Positions 1 to 12,400 of a DNA stretch of 60,000 nucleotides are shown piece by piece. How positions within the stretch are numbered: position 1 is the stretch's first letter; each line of letters opens with the position of its first letter. The stretch covers positions 19,091,919 to 19,151,918 of the forward strand of contig NC_087076.1 in the NCBI RefSeq assembly GCF_026151205.1, given 5' to 3'. Source of the DNA: Bolinopsis microptera. Its lineage: Eukaryota > Ctenophora > Tentaculata > Lobata > Bolinopsidae. The position numbers were made by a program, and so were the translations under genes. A model generated the notes under the pieces. That model did not search any database, was not told where the DNA came from, and saw only the letters and a list, made by a program, of their open reading frames with translations.

Positions 1-596
1 AGTTTGGATAGTCGGATCGATCCAAATTTTATTGAATTGTGTTTGGCCATTTAAATTACGTTTGCCCTGAAAAAAATGAGAGTTCTAGGTTCTCAGATGA
101 CCGAGATATGAACCTTAACGAGGTTATTCATTACGTGTGATCAGGTGATTGGCTTACCTGATCACGTGATAAGGTCACCCCGTTAACCACACCGTTAAAC
201 ATAATGGGAATCGTTAAGGCTGCCCAATTAAGGTGTCGTGTCACGGTGTCACATAATCACCCAGTCAATTTTGTTAACGAGATACACAAAATGCTTGATA
301 ACTTCGTCAATTCAAATCCGTTACACATCATTTTTTCAGATCAGATGCAACATTTAATAATCTACCGTCTCTGAAAAAATTAGGCGTCCAGCATGTTCAG
401 AGAGAACAATACAGGTTTTCTAATATTCCCAATATTGAATGGACGTGGTTTAAAATATTCGAATTTTCAAATTTTGGCGACGGAATCCTCGAACCAGTAG
501 GTACAGTAAACCATCTGCAAAGCAACAACCCTCAAATATAAAACACGGCGGAGGTATAAGACCCAACGTTTGCACACTGACTTTTGGCCAACCCTG
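1..596 (+). mobile_element. Tc1/mariner-type non-autonomous element, cut by window edge
   Basis: This stretch is the right-hand part of a dispersed repeat whose complete copy lies inverted at 8425-9184. It ends in CCCTG followed by TA, and the terminal inverted repeat reads inward as CAGGG..GGCCAAAAGTCA. A CAGGG terminus with a TA target duplication is typical of Tc1/mariner-like elements. No transposase reading frame is visible, so it is non-autonomous. Comparison with the full copy suggests about 150 bp are missing to the left of base 1. Confidence 0.7.
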
Positions 597-984
597 TATG
601 AAAGCAAGGTCTAGTGTGGCGAAATTTTAAATGTATTGTATTGACTAAAGTAAAGTAAAGTAAAGTAAAATTTATGACATCACATCATCACACATGTCTA
701 CAAACTATCATCGCACTGTGTGAAAAAATATATAATAAATATTTCCCCACCAACATTAATTAATTATCAAATACAATATTTAAAAACAATTTCATCAAAA
801 ACATTACCCTATTTTAAAAATTTCCCAGTGGAATAAAGATTTATAAAACGCTTTGCCACATAAGGATGGAACCAAAGATAATTGTTATGTTTCTCTTTAT
901 TACTGACATAACTGGCTCCCTCAATTCTTACTTCATTAGAAACATTCCAAAAAAAGCAATCATTTGTAATACTTTTAGAAATCA

Positions 985-1115
985 TATCTATCTTATATCC
1001 TTCTAATTTAATTTTAAAACCTAAAACTGTCACAGAGTTCTTGACGTCCGGAGGGAGTTTGTTCCAATATGGAATAACTCGCTCCGGGAGAAAAGACTTC
1101 TGGATATTCTTGACC
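985..1115 (-). pseudogene. LINE reverse-transcriptase C-terminal relic
   Basis: The minus-strand translation contains ERVIPYWNKLPPDV and then VLGFKIKLEGYK. This matches the pattern 'R-V-x-x-x-W-N-x-L-P-x-x-V ... F-K-x-x-L' found at the extreme C-terminus of many animal non-LTR retrotransposon polymerases. Nothing of the catalytic reverse-transcriptase core is nearby, so this is a 5'-truncated dead copy. The surrounding open frame runs over 809-1234 but only this core is recognisable. Confidence 0.5.
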
Positions 1116-1629
1116 TTTGTCACACTTTTACTACATCTATTGGATGAAACCAGACTAGAAATCATCAATCTTGTTACTGTTAGAAACAAGGTAGCAATTA
1201 CAGGAAAACAAATTTTTAGAAAAACAAATTTCAATTTTGGTATTTATTAATAACAGTCAAAACATATCATATCATAAAAATAAAGCCGCGCGTTGGTTGA
1301 CTGCCTCAGTAAGGTGAATAATTTAAGCTTGAATTACAAGTTGGTTGTAATACGATTAGGCGTTTTCGACGACCGGTTGACTGTTATTTATGTCATTCCA
1401 ACAAATTACCTACGTGAGAACAAGAACAAGCAATATACAGGAACTAGCATTACATGAAGTATGAATATTTGAACCACTCAATAGAGCATTATAGTTGAAT
1501 ACAGATTCACGACAATAAACACATGAAACAATTTTAAATTAAAATTATTCAAACAATATACACATAATATAGCAATGACCCTATATAAAATCAACCTTTT
1601 AAGAATTCAAAAAATTCCCTTAACAATCA

Positions 1630-1900
1630 AAAATTACCCTTGGCCTTGTGGCTCCAAGTTAAGATCTAGACTGTTTATATCGACAATGTTTTTTCTTGCA
1701 CCTCTGTCTCCACGGAGAGAAATCACTGTTGTTCTAAGGATTTCAAAGCGAAGGCGCTTTCTTATGTATCCTACAGCGTCTGAGTACCTCTGGCCAGTGT
1801 GGTAACTGGTACTCCATCTTACTGGCCAGCTTCTTGACCAGTCTCTCAGCTTCCCCACCCATTCCACCAGAAGTCGAGAACACTAAAGCTAAGGTGTGAA
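1630..1900 (-). pseudogene. Retroelement polymerase tail, frameshifted
   Basis: On the minus strand one frame reads LALVFSTSGGMGGEAERLV and, one frame away, RYSDAVGYIRKRLRFEILR. I recognise this block as a recurring C-terminal segment of reverse-transcriptase-containing repeats in cnidarian and other animal genomes. The two halves are in different frames, so the copy is decayed. The family assignment rests on motif memory only. Confidence 0.45.
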
Positions 1901-2807
1901 GCTTCCTTTCTCCACTTCAAGAACCCTTGCATTGTAACATCGCTTTTTCTCACATGAAACAATACCAAAACTTTTAGCTTCAAATATTCAAAATAGGTGA
2001 AAGTGAAGTTTAAGTTTCTCAATTTTAATTGACTTAAATCAGAAGTGGTTTCATGGATCTTAAGCATGATACTAAGAAGCGGACTGATCAGAGCTTGCAG
2101 TAATAAAAGATGTAATGTCCGCCAACACGAAAAAACGGGCACAATTCTTGTTTACATTAATCATGTTTCAACAATGCTGATAAGGCTAGTGTGGAGCACA
2201 TTTGAGAAGACTTCCTTTGACGTGCGCATTTTCAATCCCAAATCGCCAACAGATCAAGGAAAGACCATGCCACAGCTCTACACTCTGCGTGAGAATGAGA
2301 AAAAGAAGAAATAAATACCGTCGACGAGTCCAACTCAGCGCGCGTCGTTGTATACTATAAAACTAGAAACAACAAAGGCATTAAGTTTTAATATAAAGTT
2401 ATGTAATTAGACTAGCTTTGAATTTGTATTTTGATTGTTGATTTTGAATCACCCAATGACTTATGGCGAAAATGGAAAACATTTCATTGAGAAGTTAACA
2501 TTTAAAGGAACAAAAAATTAACATTTTGTTGTGCATGTGTTTACTCAAAACTTTTTGTTTGACAATTGTGCAAATCAGCATTAATTTTGATCATTCCATG
2601 ATTTTAAGAAAAATATTCGATGATAAAACAAATACATTTAATTTAATTTAAAACTTGTTTTCCTATTGTATTAAAAACTTACTTTTTGTTTAATTAAATT
2701 TTACCAGGCATGTCTATGTGCGGCGCTCTTTTTGGGATCTCGATCTCGCATATAATCCACGATTCTGCATATAATACATAAATTCACATAGCCATGTGTA
2801 TACGCTT

Positions 2808-2963
2808 GCTCTAATCAGAGCCCTCTCACTTGCAGTAGCGCGTCACGCAGTACGCGTAGGCACATGGCTATGTGAATGTATACGCATACTACGTGACGAG
2901 CTTGTTTCTTTGCCGCCTTCGGCGGTCGCGCGCTACTGCAAGCGACAGGGCTCTGGTTAGAGC
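2808..2963. repeat. GC-rich inverted repeat, 35-bp arms
   Basis: Positions 2808-2842 and 2929-2963 are reverse complements at about 32 of 35 positions (arms begin GCTCTAATCAGAGCCC and end GGGCTCTGGTTAGAGC). The roughly 86-bp loop contains a second GC-rich block (gccgccttcggcgg) that can itself fold. It sits in AT-rich sequence and is probably a MITE end pair or hairpin relic. No clear target duplication was found. Confidence 0.5.
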
Positions 2964-3014
2964 AAATACATGAAAGGAGCAAGCAATAACGATTAAACTA
3001 GCAAACTAATTGTA

Positions 3015-3125
3015 ACACCTTGCAGACCTGCCGCGCACGAGTGCGCGGCCGCTGTATCATGGCTTTCGCCACGATACTACTTAGTGAAATTAAACGACAA
3101 TGGGGTCACAACGTGGTACAACAAA
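3015..3125 (+). repeat. Dispersed GC-rich repeat (partner at 30330-30425)
   Basis: This segment contains GCGCACGAGTGCGC, followed by a stretch resembling GAAA-x-ACGACA-TGGGGT-CAC. The same order of blocks occurs on the opposite strand near 30330-30425, so this is a dispersed repeat. The rest of 2964-4460 holds a poly-T tract near 3558-3582, a poly-A tract near 3812 and an inverted ~55-bp match between 1540-1595 and 4090-4145. I see no gene there. Confidence 0.45.
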
Positions 3126-4460
3126 CTAAGCTTAAGTAGATAAATTACATATTATATAAATTCATTGATTGTGACTGTTAAAATATAACAACTGGTTTGA
3201 AATTTAAACTTCCTATTATACCTGACGCGTGGTTTTTCATTCCCTTCGGCGGGGCCCTTCGTTACGCCACTGCACACACACTTTTTGGGATTATTTATAT
3301 AAATAATATAATACTGTAACATGTGATGCAATGTGATGTCTTGAATTTAACTTCACCTTATTTAATTATTTGTCTTTCTTCCAATTGTTTCGAATTGGCA
3401 TAGTTGATAGTTTACTTTGATTTAATATTCGTGGTGATAAGAATTCAGAGACCAGGACACTTGGGCACTGTCTAATCAGTAATCATTTGATCAAAGTCAT
3501 CATGAAATGCAGTGTTACTTGCTGTGAGGTGTATCAGCTACATGGGTTGGGGTCCCCCCCTTTTTTTTTTTTTTTTTTTTTTTAAATGCAGTGTTACGGT
3601 GTTCCGCTATTAATGGACCTTTTTTATTTTGTCGCACACGTTCTTTTAAAATCTGTAAGAATTTATTGTTTCAGTATATTTCTTGATGATGTGTATAATC
3701 TCTATCAGGGGGTACAGAGGTACCAGAACCCTTCCACCCATGGCAATAGGTGATTTGGACCTTAACCTGATCAACACTCTTAAACCCTAAAAGGTCAAAG
3801 TTTAAACTTTAAAAAAAAAAAACCAAATATACACAATAAGGTTTGGTACTTTATCCGTACCTCCCCTTTCATAGAAATAATAGCAAAAATATACACCTAT
3901 CTTTAAGAACTCAACATCTGATATAAAACATTCGCTCAACCAAAATTAAAACAATTTTCCTGTTAATAATTTAACGGGGGTTTAAATGGGGGTTTAAACT
4001 GCTTTTTGTTGTGATGTGATTTAGTGGATTTTATATATATTATTACAAAGGGTTTTATTTTAACCTCAGTTTTTAAATTTGTACCATTTTTACAGAATTT
4101 TTTATATAGGGTCATTGCTATATTATGTGTATATTGTTTGAATATTATTATTATTTCTTGATGATCTGTTAGAATTTCTTGTTTTAGTATATTCATATAA
4201 TACTGTCCAAGAACACTGAACAGTTGATGAGTATGAAATCCTTTACTTAATGATATGTCTATTTTCAATATACACTTTCAAGCTAGGTTACAAAGCACTC
4301 ATGGGTAGTCTAGCACGTAAACAATGTGAAAATTCATGGTTATGTCAATGCCTTAATTGGTTTTGTAATTGCCGAGACATACCTAGCTAGCGAAAACAAC
4401 CTGTAGCTGTAGGTTCATGCTCAGTCTTCAGAAAAACTATTTCTATGAAAATGAAATGAG

Positions 4461-6356
4461 ATGAATAAGATAAATATTGGATTTGCTGGGTGTGGCTTTC
4501 TTGGTTTGTATCACACAGGAGTGGTTGCAGCCTTGTCTTCCCATGGAAAAGGATTTGTATCGAAAATTGACAGGTAAGATCAGGGAAATGAATATATATT
4601 ATATATTACATATTTTACTTACATTGTTTATCATGGAAATGGATAGGTATAAGAAAATTTACTAACATTATTATACATTATACAATAATAACTTAATCAC
4701 ATTTTCTGCCATGACCCACTGTACTGGTAATATTCAGCTACTGCCTGCTGTATATTGAAATTATGCATTTTCAGGGTTTCTGGTGCATCTTCTGGCTCCC
4801 TTCATGCTGCAATGCTTGTTTGTGACACCCCTCTAGACAAATGTATTTCTATAGGACTACAGTAAGTATTGAAAGTTCTGCTCAAATCCTTGGGATAAGG
4901 CAGACTCAACTGATTCAAGAATAAAATTTCAAAATGCACAGGAGGTAGCCAAATTTGCTAATTTTCTTATATTTAATAAATAATAATAATAAATTAATGT
5001 TATTTTTATACAGCACCAAAAGGTTAAATAATTTAAATTTAACCCTTATGCTCAGCTGTAAATGATACTTCAGTTAAACGAGAGTGTGCATCTTTGCCTT
5101 ACAATATTTTGAGTTTTAAAACAAAATATTTGAATTACGTAGACCATTTTCATTTTTCCAACAATTTCTTTTTAAAATATTTTTATTTTAGAGCTGCAAG
5201 TAAGCTGAGGACAAACATACATAAAATACCCTGGCAAGATTTGGACAATGAGCTGAGAACTGGACTAGACCAAATCTTGTGTGAAGATGCTCATCAGTTA
5301 GCTTCTGCAAAGCTTTACATCTCTGTTACTTCCTGGACAGCATCTTATACTATAGAAAATAGGGTAAGTGGAGTCCTTTAGTCCTTTAGTCTCTCTCATA
5401 CAAGTAAAATACAAGAATAATACAACATTTTAAACATTGTGCAATTAACTGTGCATGTACCTTTGAGTTAAATAATGAATACATCTGATTTTATGATTTT
5501 ATTACTGTTGATGTAACATAAACCCCATTGCAATTTCAGCTAGTGTCACACTTCGAGAGTAAAAGCGAGTTGATTGATGCCCTTGCTCATAGTTGCTTTA
5601 TTCCACTCTACTCAGGTTTCTCCTTTCCAAAGCAAGGAAATGAATGGATCTTTGATGGCGCTTATACCGACAATCTACCACTTTTTGAAGTGAGTTATAC
5701 CATCAAAAGTCTACCAAAGTGTACACCATGGTGAATGGTCATGAATAATCTTGCTGTCAAACGAAAGAATGTAAAACTTTCTAGATTATATATTAATTTT
5801 ATGTAAATTTACACATTGATAGCATCCAATAGAAATGCACATAATCATTGCATGAATTTGAGTACTTGACTATGACCATTGTACAGGAATTCGAGAATGT
5901 GACGGTATCCCCATTTGCTAGCTCTGGTGCTGGAATATCTCCCAGGGAAAATAAAGATAATCAGTTTGAAATCGTCTATATGAACACACCTTATGCAATG
6001 ACATACAGCAATATCAAACGTCTTTGGAGGTACATGATATTAATCAGTGCATGATTGCCACAAAGCAAACGCTTACTTCTATGTAAAATAAACAAAATTT
6101 TTCATAATTTAACTATGTTATATTCAATTCTTCAGAAAGACTCGGATAAAACAAAAGCAACTTCATTGATGGTAGGTGCATAATAATGATTATATATTTC
6201 AGAGTTGTAGTGCCTCCTTCTAACGAAGGACTGAAACAACTCTACATGACTGGATATAAAGATGGTAAGCTCTTCCTCAAAAAACGAGGTGTCTTCGAAG
6301 CTGCACCTGTACCAGATCTTCTTCATCTCTTTGACCAAGAAGACTCAAATGGTTGA
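4461..6356 (+). CDS. PNPLA4-like: Patatin-like phospholipase, PNPLA4-like
   Basis: Six exons can be joined in frame with GT..AG borders: 4461-4573, 4775-4861, 5192-5363, 5540-5689, 5887-6029 and 6203-6356, giving about 272 residues, close to vertebrate PNPLA4. The patatin features are intact: oxyanion glycine box GCGFLG (residues 10-15), nucleophile elbow G-A-S-S-G with Ser43, and the dyad Asp163 in FDGA. The family hydrolyses acylglycerols, phospholipids or retinyl esters with a Ser-Asp dyad. No signal peptide or membrane segment is apparent. The ATG at 4461 is chosen because the conserved N-terminus begins directly there. The TGA is at 6354-6356, with ATTAAA near 6435 as a possible polyadenylation signal. 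Exon boundaries are inferred from splice consensus and family similarity. The exact subfamily is less certain than the patatin assignment. Confidence 0.88.
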
Positions 6357-6738
6357 GAATTACTCACTGTCACATGTGTTGTAATACGAGTAGTAATCGT
6401 GGCCTGGTATTGTGAAAATGCTCTACAAGTGAAGAATTAAAGCTGGTGAATTTCTTTGTGTTGGGACTTTGATATCATCTATCTACATGGTGATATCCTG
6501 TGGTAATATCATGTTCTCTACGTACACTGTTGGACTCGCGTGACCAGACCATTTTATGAAATCTAACCAGTACAGTCAATCATTATGAACTTGAGATCTT
6601 CAAAAATTGGCCCCAAATGGACAGAACTTTAATTTACTTTAATTATTTGATTTGGATTTTTACGTTTTGTGATTGTTATGTTTTGTAATTAATAGTGATA
6701 TTTAGTTAAAACCTGTTTGTATCTATTTTGCCCCTGGC

Positions 6739-7049
6739 CAAGTAATAAGTAATAAGTAATAAGTAATAAGTAATAAGTAATAAGTAATAAGTAATAAGTA
6801 ATAAGTAATAAGTAATAAGTAATAAGTAATAAGTAATAAGTAATAAGTTATAAGTAATAAGTAATAAGTAATAAGTAATAAGTAATAAATAATAAGTAAT
6901 AAGTAATAAGTAATAAGTAATAAGTAATAGGTAATAAGTAATAAGTAATAAGTAATAAGTTATAAGTAATAAGTAATAAGTAATGAGTTATGAGTTATGA
7001 GTTATGAGTAATGAGTAATTAGTTATAAGTTATAAGTTATAAGTTATAA
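6739..7049 (+). repeat. Heptamer microsatellite (TAAGTAA)n
   Basis: About 310 bp of a 7-bp unit, TAAGTAA, repeated over 40 times with few substitutions. Variants such as GAGTTATGAG cluster at the right end. It lies between the phospholipase 3' end and the zinc-finger gene. Confidence 0.95.
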
Positions 7050-7214
7050 TAAATTTGTTTGAAGAAACAAAATCATGATATATGTACATGTATGTACATG
7101 GTTAAGTTTGAGACTTAGTTATGGGGGTAAAACGTTATGAGATGAATTTCCGGAGGAGTGAAAATGTTTTTTCCTTTTAGTTTGTTTTATTTATTTTTAT
7201 TTTTTCAGCTTGCG

Positions 7215-8360
7215 ATGAGTTTAGATAAAGGAAGCCCCACAGTGGCAGTTAAAGTAGAGTATGAAGACAACACAGAGCAGGCAGATCAGCATTTCTCAAG
7301 CTATCCACAAAGCAGCACAAATTGTATAGCTAAAACAGAAGAAAAATATGCGGATGAATGCCTAATTTCATCCTCTGAACTAGCTAAGTTCTGCGATTCT
7401 TCAGTTAGCTTAACGAAAACTCACTCGAAAAGTTGTTATAAATCTTGTTATGAAGGGCCAAGTATTTTTGTCAAAACTGAACCAATTGAGTTTGATGAGA
7501 ATGCCCTTGGAGCTTCTCTTGAAATGACACCTACTCCTATTAATGGTCATGGTCTCAATTTGGACAATAAAGATATCCTCAGAAGTGAATTGGAATACAA
7601 AACTGGTATTTTGAATATCGATGCGGTTATTATCATGGATAATCAACAAAATGCAGTGATTGAAGCTGACACTGAATCTCAAGCATGTACCACGGGTTCT
7701 GATGACACTAATGTTAATGTAAATCATGTGCCAATAATAGCTCCAAAATCAGCTTTATCGCTGAAATTCCACCACAAGAAGTTTCTTAAAAGAAGGCTTA
7801 CTGACAAGAATTTTGATTGTATTGCTCAACTAACAAACCACCAATTGCTTCATACAGGGGAGAGTCATTATGTCTGTGAGTTTTGTGGTTTTAAAACTCA
7901 AAGCAGTTGTACCTTTAAAAAGCATAAGGTAACATTCCATTCTAAACATAAAGATCAGGCCTGCTCCTCAGATGATACGGTTTTTCAGGAAACTTTACAA
8001 TGTCAAATATGTCCTTTCACAACACCCTCTTGGACAAACTTTACTGATCACCTTGTTCAGTCCCATCCCAAAAACAAACCGTTTCAATGTGGTCAATGTT
8101 TGAAATATTTTTGTTACCAGACGTCCCTGATACGTCATACATATGGTACTAAAGGCCGTTGTTTGCGGGTAAAACATGAAACCGGCAAAATAGTCGAGAA
8201 AGGAAATCAGACCAAATGTGTTCAACCAAAAACCAAAAGGGGCCCCTCGGTTTCAAAGATGATGGCAAAGAATTTAGTAGTATGTCAGGCTTGTAATGAA
8301 CAATTCCCTACTTTGAAGGTCTTGAAGCGGCATTTGAAGTATTGTGTGTTCAATTCTTGA
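7215..8360 (+). CDS. C2H2-type zinc-finger protein
   Basis: A 381-residue intronless coding exon. The open frame extends upstream to 7158, but a pyrimidine-rich tract ending in TTTTTTCAG immediately precedes the ATG at 7215, so the upstream part is probably intron and this exon starts in the 5' UTR. The N-terminal half is acidic and low-complexity, with two psi-K-x-E SUMO-type sites (VKVE, VKTE). The C-terminal half has two standard C2H2 fingers (YVCEFCGFK..H-x4-H and LQCQICPFT..H-x4-H), a degenerate one (FQCGQCLKYF) and a terminal C2HC finger (VVCQACNEQF..HLKYC). An eroded finger linker HTGES precedes them. Predicted nuclear DNA-binding regulator. No specific orthologue is recognised. It contains no SCAN, KRAB or BTB domain. 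Confidence 0.8.
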   Translation: MSLDKGSPTVAVKVEYEDNTEQADQHFSSYPQSSTNCIAKTEEKYADECLISSSELAKFCDSSVSLTKTHSKSCYKSCYEGPSIFVKTEPIEFDENALGASLEMTPTPINGHGLNLDNKDILRSELEYKTGILNIDAVIIMDNQQNAVIEADTESQACTTGSDDTNVNVNHVPIIAPKSALSLKFHHKKFLKRRLTDKNFDCIAQLTNHQLLHTGESHYVCEFCGFKTQSSCTFKKHKVTFHSKHKDQACSSDDTVFQETLQCQICPFTTPSWTNFTDHLVQSHPKNKPFQCGQCLKYFCYQTSLIRHTYGTKGRCLRVKHETGKIVEKGNQTKCVQPKTKRGPSVSKMMAKNLVVCQACNEQFPTLKVLKRHLKYCVFNS

Positions 8361-8424
8361 TGGTTTTGACATTAGTTTATATAATTGTTAGTTATGGGGG
8401 TTGTATTATATGGGAGTTATATTA

Positions 8425-9184
8425 CAGGGGGGGGGGGGGGGGCAATTAGTGCCAATACGTTGGGTCTTATACCACCTCCGTGTTTCATATTTGAGACCTG
8501 TAACTTTGCAGATGGTATACTGTCACTACTCATTCGAGGATTGTGTCACCAAAATTTTAAAATTCGATTTATGGGAGCCACACCCAATCAACATTGAATT
8601 GCTTTTACTCGTGTTTGTGGACATATTAAAGACTCCGTTGTAACATATTGCTACAGGTAATTGAATCCGGAATATAATCTGAAAAGATGGTGCGAAACGG
8701 ATTTAAAATGACGAAGTTATCGAGCAATTTGTTTATTTCGTTAGCAAAATCGATCGGGTAATCAATGATTACCCGATCACTAATCATGTGATAGTTTGCT
8801 ACGATACCGTAATTGGGCTCTCTGCACGATTCCTATAATGCAGATTTAGTTTCAACTCAATCACCTGATCACACGTGATGAACAAACTCGTTATGCTTCA
8901 AATCTTGGTCATCTGAGGAGCTAGAACTCTCATGGTTTCAGGGTGAATGTAAATTGAATAGCCAAACATAATTCAATACAATTTGGTTAGATCTGATCAT
9001 TTAATCTATCAAATAAATGCAAAAATGAATCTACATTCGAAAAAAATGAACACGAATATTCTTTAATTTGATGTTTTCCTCGAATGAGTGGTGATAGTAA
9101 GTCATGCCAGAAAGTATTATCTCAATCGGCCTCGGGCACTGAGCTATAAAGGCCAACGTAAGGGTACTGACTTTTGCCCCCCTG
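8425..9184 (-). mobile_element. Tc1/mariner-type non-autonomous element, complete copy
   Basis: A 760-bp element bounded by TA-CAGGG at the left and CCCTG-TA at the right, with terminal inverted repeats of about 40 bp that share ACGTTGG and CTTATA blocks. It is inverted relative to the copy at 1-596. The left terminus carries a run of 16 G where the right has six, so a homopolymer expanded inside one repeat. There is no transposase ORF. Confidence 0.75.
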
Positions 9185-9436
9185 TATATTATGGGAGTTA
9201 TATTATATTATGGGAGTTATATTATATTATATTTTTAGTTTTAAACTTGGATCTTAAATATCAAATACTCGTGTTTCCAGTTTGTGAGTGAAATTTAACA
9301 TTACCGGTATTTTGCCCTAGTCATATGGTATGCAATGAATAAATTAAAAACATCTTATCCTATAGCTTTATTAACAGGTTGTCTTTTAAGGTTAAATACA
9401 AATTTAATTCAAAAACTCTTAATCTTAGCAGTAACA

Positions 9437-12400
9437 ATGTTGACACCGGGGCGCAGGTCGCGTCGCTCTATCCTAACACCATCACGCTCTTCCACTAGTA
9501 GTTCCCGCATTGCTAGCCCTGCTCCTTCTCTTCAGAAAGCCCAGGTTGGTGGAATTGTGGGATTCAACGAAATAAAGCCATTCCTATTTTATATTTAACC
9601 TTAATCTATCCTTCTTCTCCTCATAAAACACTATCTAGATATAATTTTAGTAACCAGTTCATCACCCCAGATAATCTCAGAGACCACACAATACAAGCTC
9701 ACCACTGTTCCCAACTCGATACACTCCATAGCGCGTGATGTGGTGAAGCGGCGCAGAGTATCATGTGCAGGGTTCAGCGCGGGGCTGGGTTACGCGTGTG
9801 AGGGTAACCGAGTGGTGGTGTGGCCGGTGGGAGGTAACAAGATGTTCGAGTTGTTGGTTCCTAATCCTGTCTTCAGTGTTCACATTACTGAGGATAACGG
9901 AGCTGTCGTTACCACTGGTTTGTAACTTGCTATTTATCGGCTTGTGTGATTAAGAAATCTGAGGAAAATTGTTAGTCTGTAATGTACTTTGCGGCTTCGT
10001 TCGGAGTCACTAACCTCCACTCAAAGGGTGATATTTTTAGTCTCAACAGCTTAATTACCGGTATATTTTACAGTTAGCTGTTAAAAAATTGTACAACATG
10101 ACATATTTGTCATTCTAACAGATAAAGGAGAAGTAGTGAGGTGGAGCAGAGTAGACCAAACACAGCGCTACACAGTACAACACAGCACCATAACAGATAC
10201 TGTAGTGGACACCACGCTACATCATGACAACAACACTCTTCTGCTCCTTGATTCTGCTCACAATATTTGGGCCTCTGATAACACCGGACTTGCTCTGCTT
10301 AATCCTGGTTCTGCGCTCGGAGGTAGGTAGTTTTACAGTGGGCATTTTCTGGGCCGATGACAAAATCGGAAAAACACGCTTTTTTGGGGTATTTTACGTA
10401 CGGCGCACCGACTTCTATGTGGTTAATTTTAAATCGCGCGGGTCTTCACGTACGTATATTTTGTAGGATGTGTAGCTCTGCATTTTGACCCGGGAATTTA
10501 AAATTGTGTACTGCAGAGGTTGTGTATGATCGCCTTCATTTATTTGGGCCTTTTGATATGAGCACTCAGATATTAAAGCATTTCGTTCTAGGTTTATCAC
10601 GACGAGTGAGCAGCATGTTCTGGACCGCTCCCGAAACCCAGCTAGGAGATGCTATCAAGATAGTATCTTGTAATGATGTGATATTTGTGGTGGGGACCAA
10701 GGGACTTCAGAGGATTCATGGCACCGCAGTGAGTTTTATTTTTTAAATTATAGATAACGAATTTAGTCTATTTGAAGGTTTAGACTGTTCCTCGAACGCT
10801 TTTTTTAGAGCAAAAGTTACGATGTCATTTACACAAGCAGAAATTTAATATTGATCTTGCGTGGCTGGCAAAATTATGTAAGCATGAGATGGAATCGACA
10901 AAAACTACTGTCCTTTTGGCATCAATAAGGAAAAAACACGATAACTAAAAACAAATGTTTGCTCTTACATTACGTCTTGGAGGAGTCATTAACAAGACAT
11001 CCATATGTCGTGTAACATAGTATTGGTTTCAAGATTTCTAGCCTACAAGTTTCATTGCCAATTTTTTACTTCGCCGAAATGGGTACCTACTGACTTCTTG
11101 ACGTAAATTAGCTGGAATCAAAATTAAAGGAAACAATAATTTATGTGAGATAAAGTATTCTGAAGCGGGAATGAGGTTAAAATAAGGACCAAGAGAGGTA
11201 AATTAATTTATTATTTGAGACTGTACCTGCAAGAGGAAATTCTTAGCCTGAGAGGAGATATGCAAGATATGCTGAGAGGTTCAGAAAGCTCACTCATGGC
11301 TATAAAGAGATCTGGTGAGAGAAGTCCGAGAGTACAAGGATCAAGTCATCCGTCAGGATCATGTGATGGAGCATCTGAAATCAGATCTGACGTCAGCGTT
11401 GGTCGAAGTAAGTAAAGTGAGAAGAATTGTAGAGGCATCTCAGTCTGAAATCAGACTGATATCCCTACATAAGGTCACCTGGCAAAATCACACTGAGATT
11501 AGTGGTGATGGCAGAATGACTTACCCTGCTGACTTTTTGGTGGATGGTGTCTACAGACTTGCCTGTGATGAAGGGAAACTTAATCCTATCCAGCATACTG
11601 ACGGTCATCAAACTAAAAGTAACATGTTTGTGAGGATTAATTTGGGAGCAAAATTCAAGATCCATTCCGTCAAGATCTGGAACAGAATGTGTTGTTGCCA
11701 AGATCGAGCGGTTGGGATTCTGGTGTACGCTGACAATGATCTGATCGGTGCCATCACGAACGTACAACATACCTACAATTTACTGGCTTCTGACAATGTG
11801 CATGGAAGAACAATTGTTCTGAAGAAGCCATATAGGAAGATAATCAACTTTTTGGAGGTTCAAGTATTTGGGAGTGGACCGCACTATGAAGAAAATTAAA
11901 GACAATGACACGAGCAAACACGCAGTTTATTGCCAGACAATGTATTCGTGTTTTATTAAAAGTCGATGATTTGGATTTTTTGGTTATTGAATTTGTCAAA
12001 GATGATAGATTGGATTTTGGGAACATGTGAATCATTATAGATAATTTTATGATTAACATAACATTTAAAATTATTTCATCAACGATTTCCATAGGTTTTT
12101 TCTTGGTCGTACCCGTATTCAAAATGAAATACAAATAAACGATTATTCTGTGAACTACGAAAACTAAGTTCAATGTATTGTGTTATATTTTCGACACATT
12201 TGTAAAGCGTTAAAAAAACAAATAATGACCCTAGCTAACATAAAAGCCTAAAAACACGGTATTTTGAAAAAAATATTCTAAATTGACTCCTCAACAGAGT
12301 CACATCAAAATTTTCCATAGAAATGTCCGTCCTAGAGTTTATCCAACTAAGAAGTGCGATGTTTTTTATGCTTCTTCTTTTTGGTTTGCGTACTGTAATT

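Noticed and set aside
7158-7214. Upstream extension of the zinc-finger protein with a hydrophobic signal-like start
   Set aside because: It begins with GTG and is a pyrimidine tract ending in TTTTTTCAG, i.e. intron 3' end. A signal peptide makes no sense on a nuclear zinc-finger protein.
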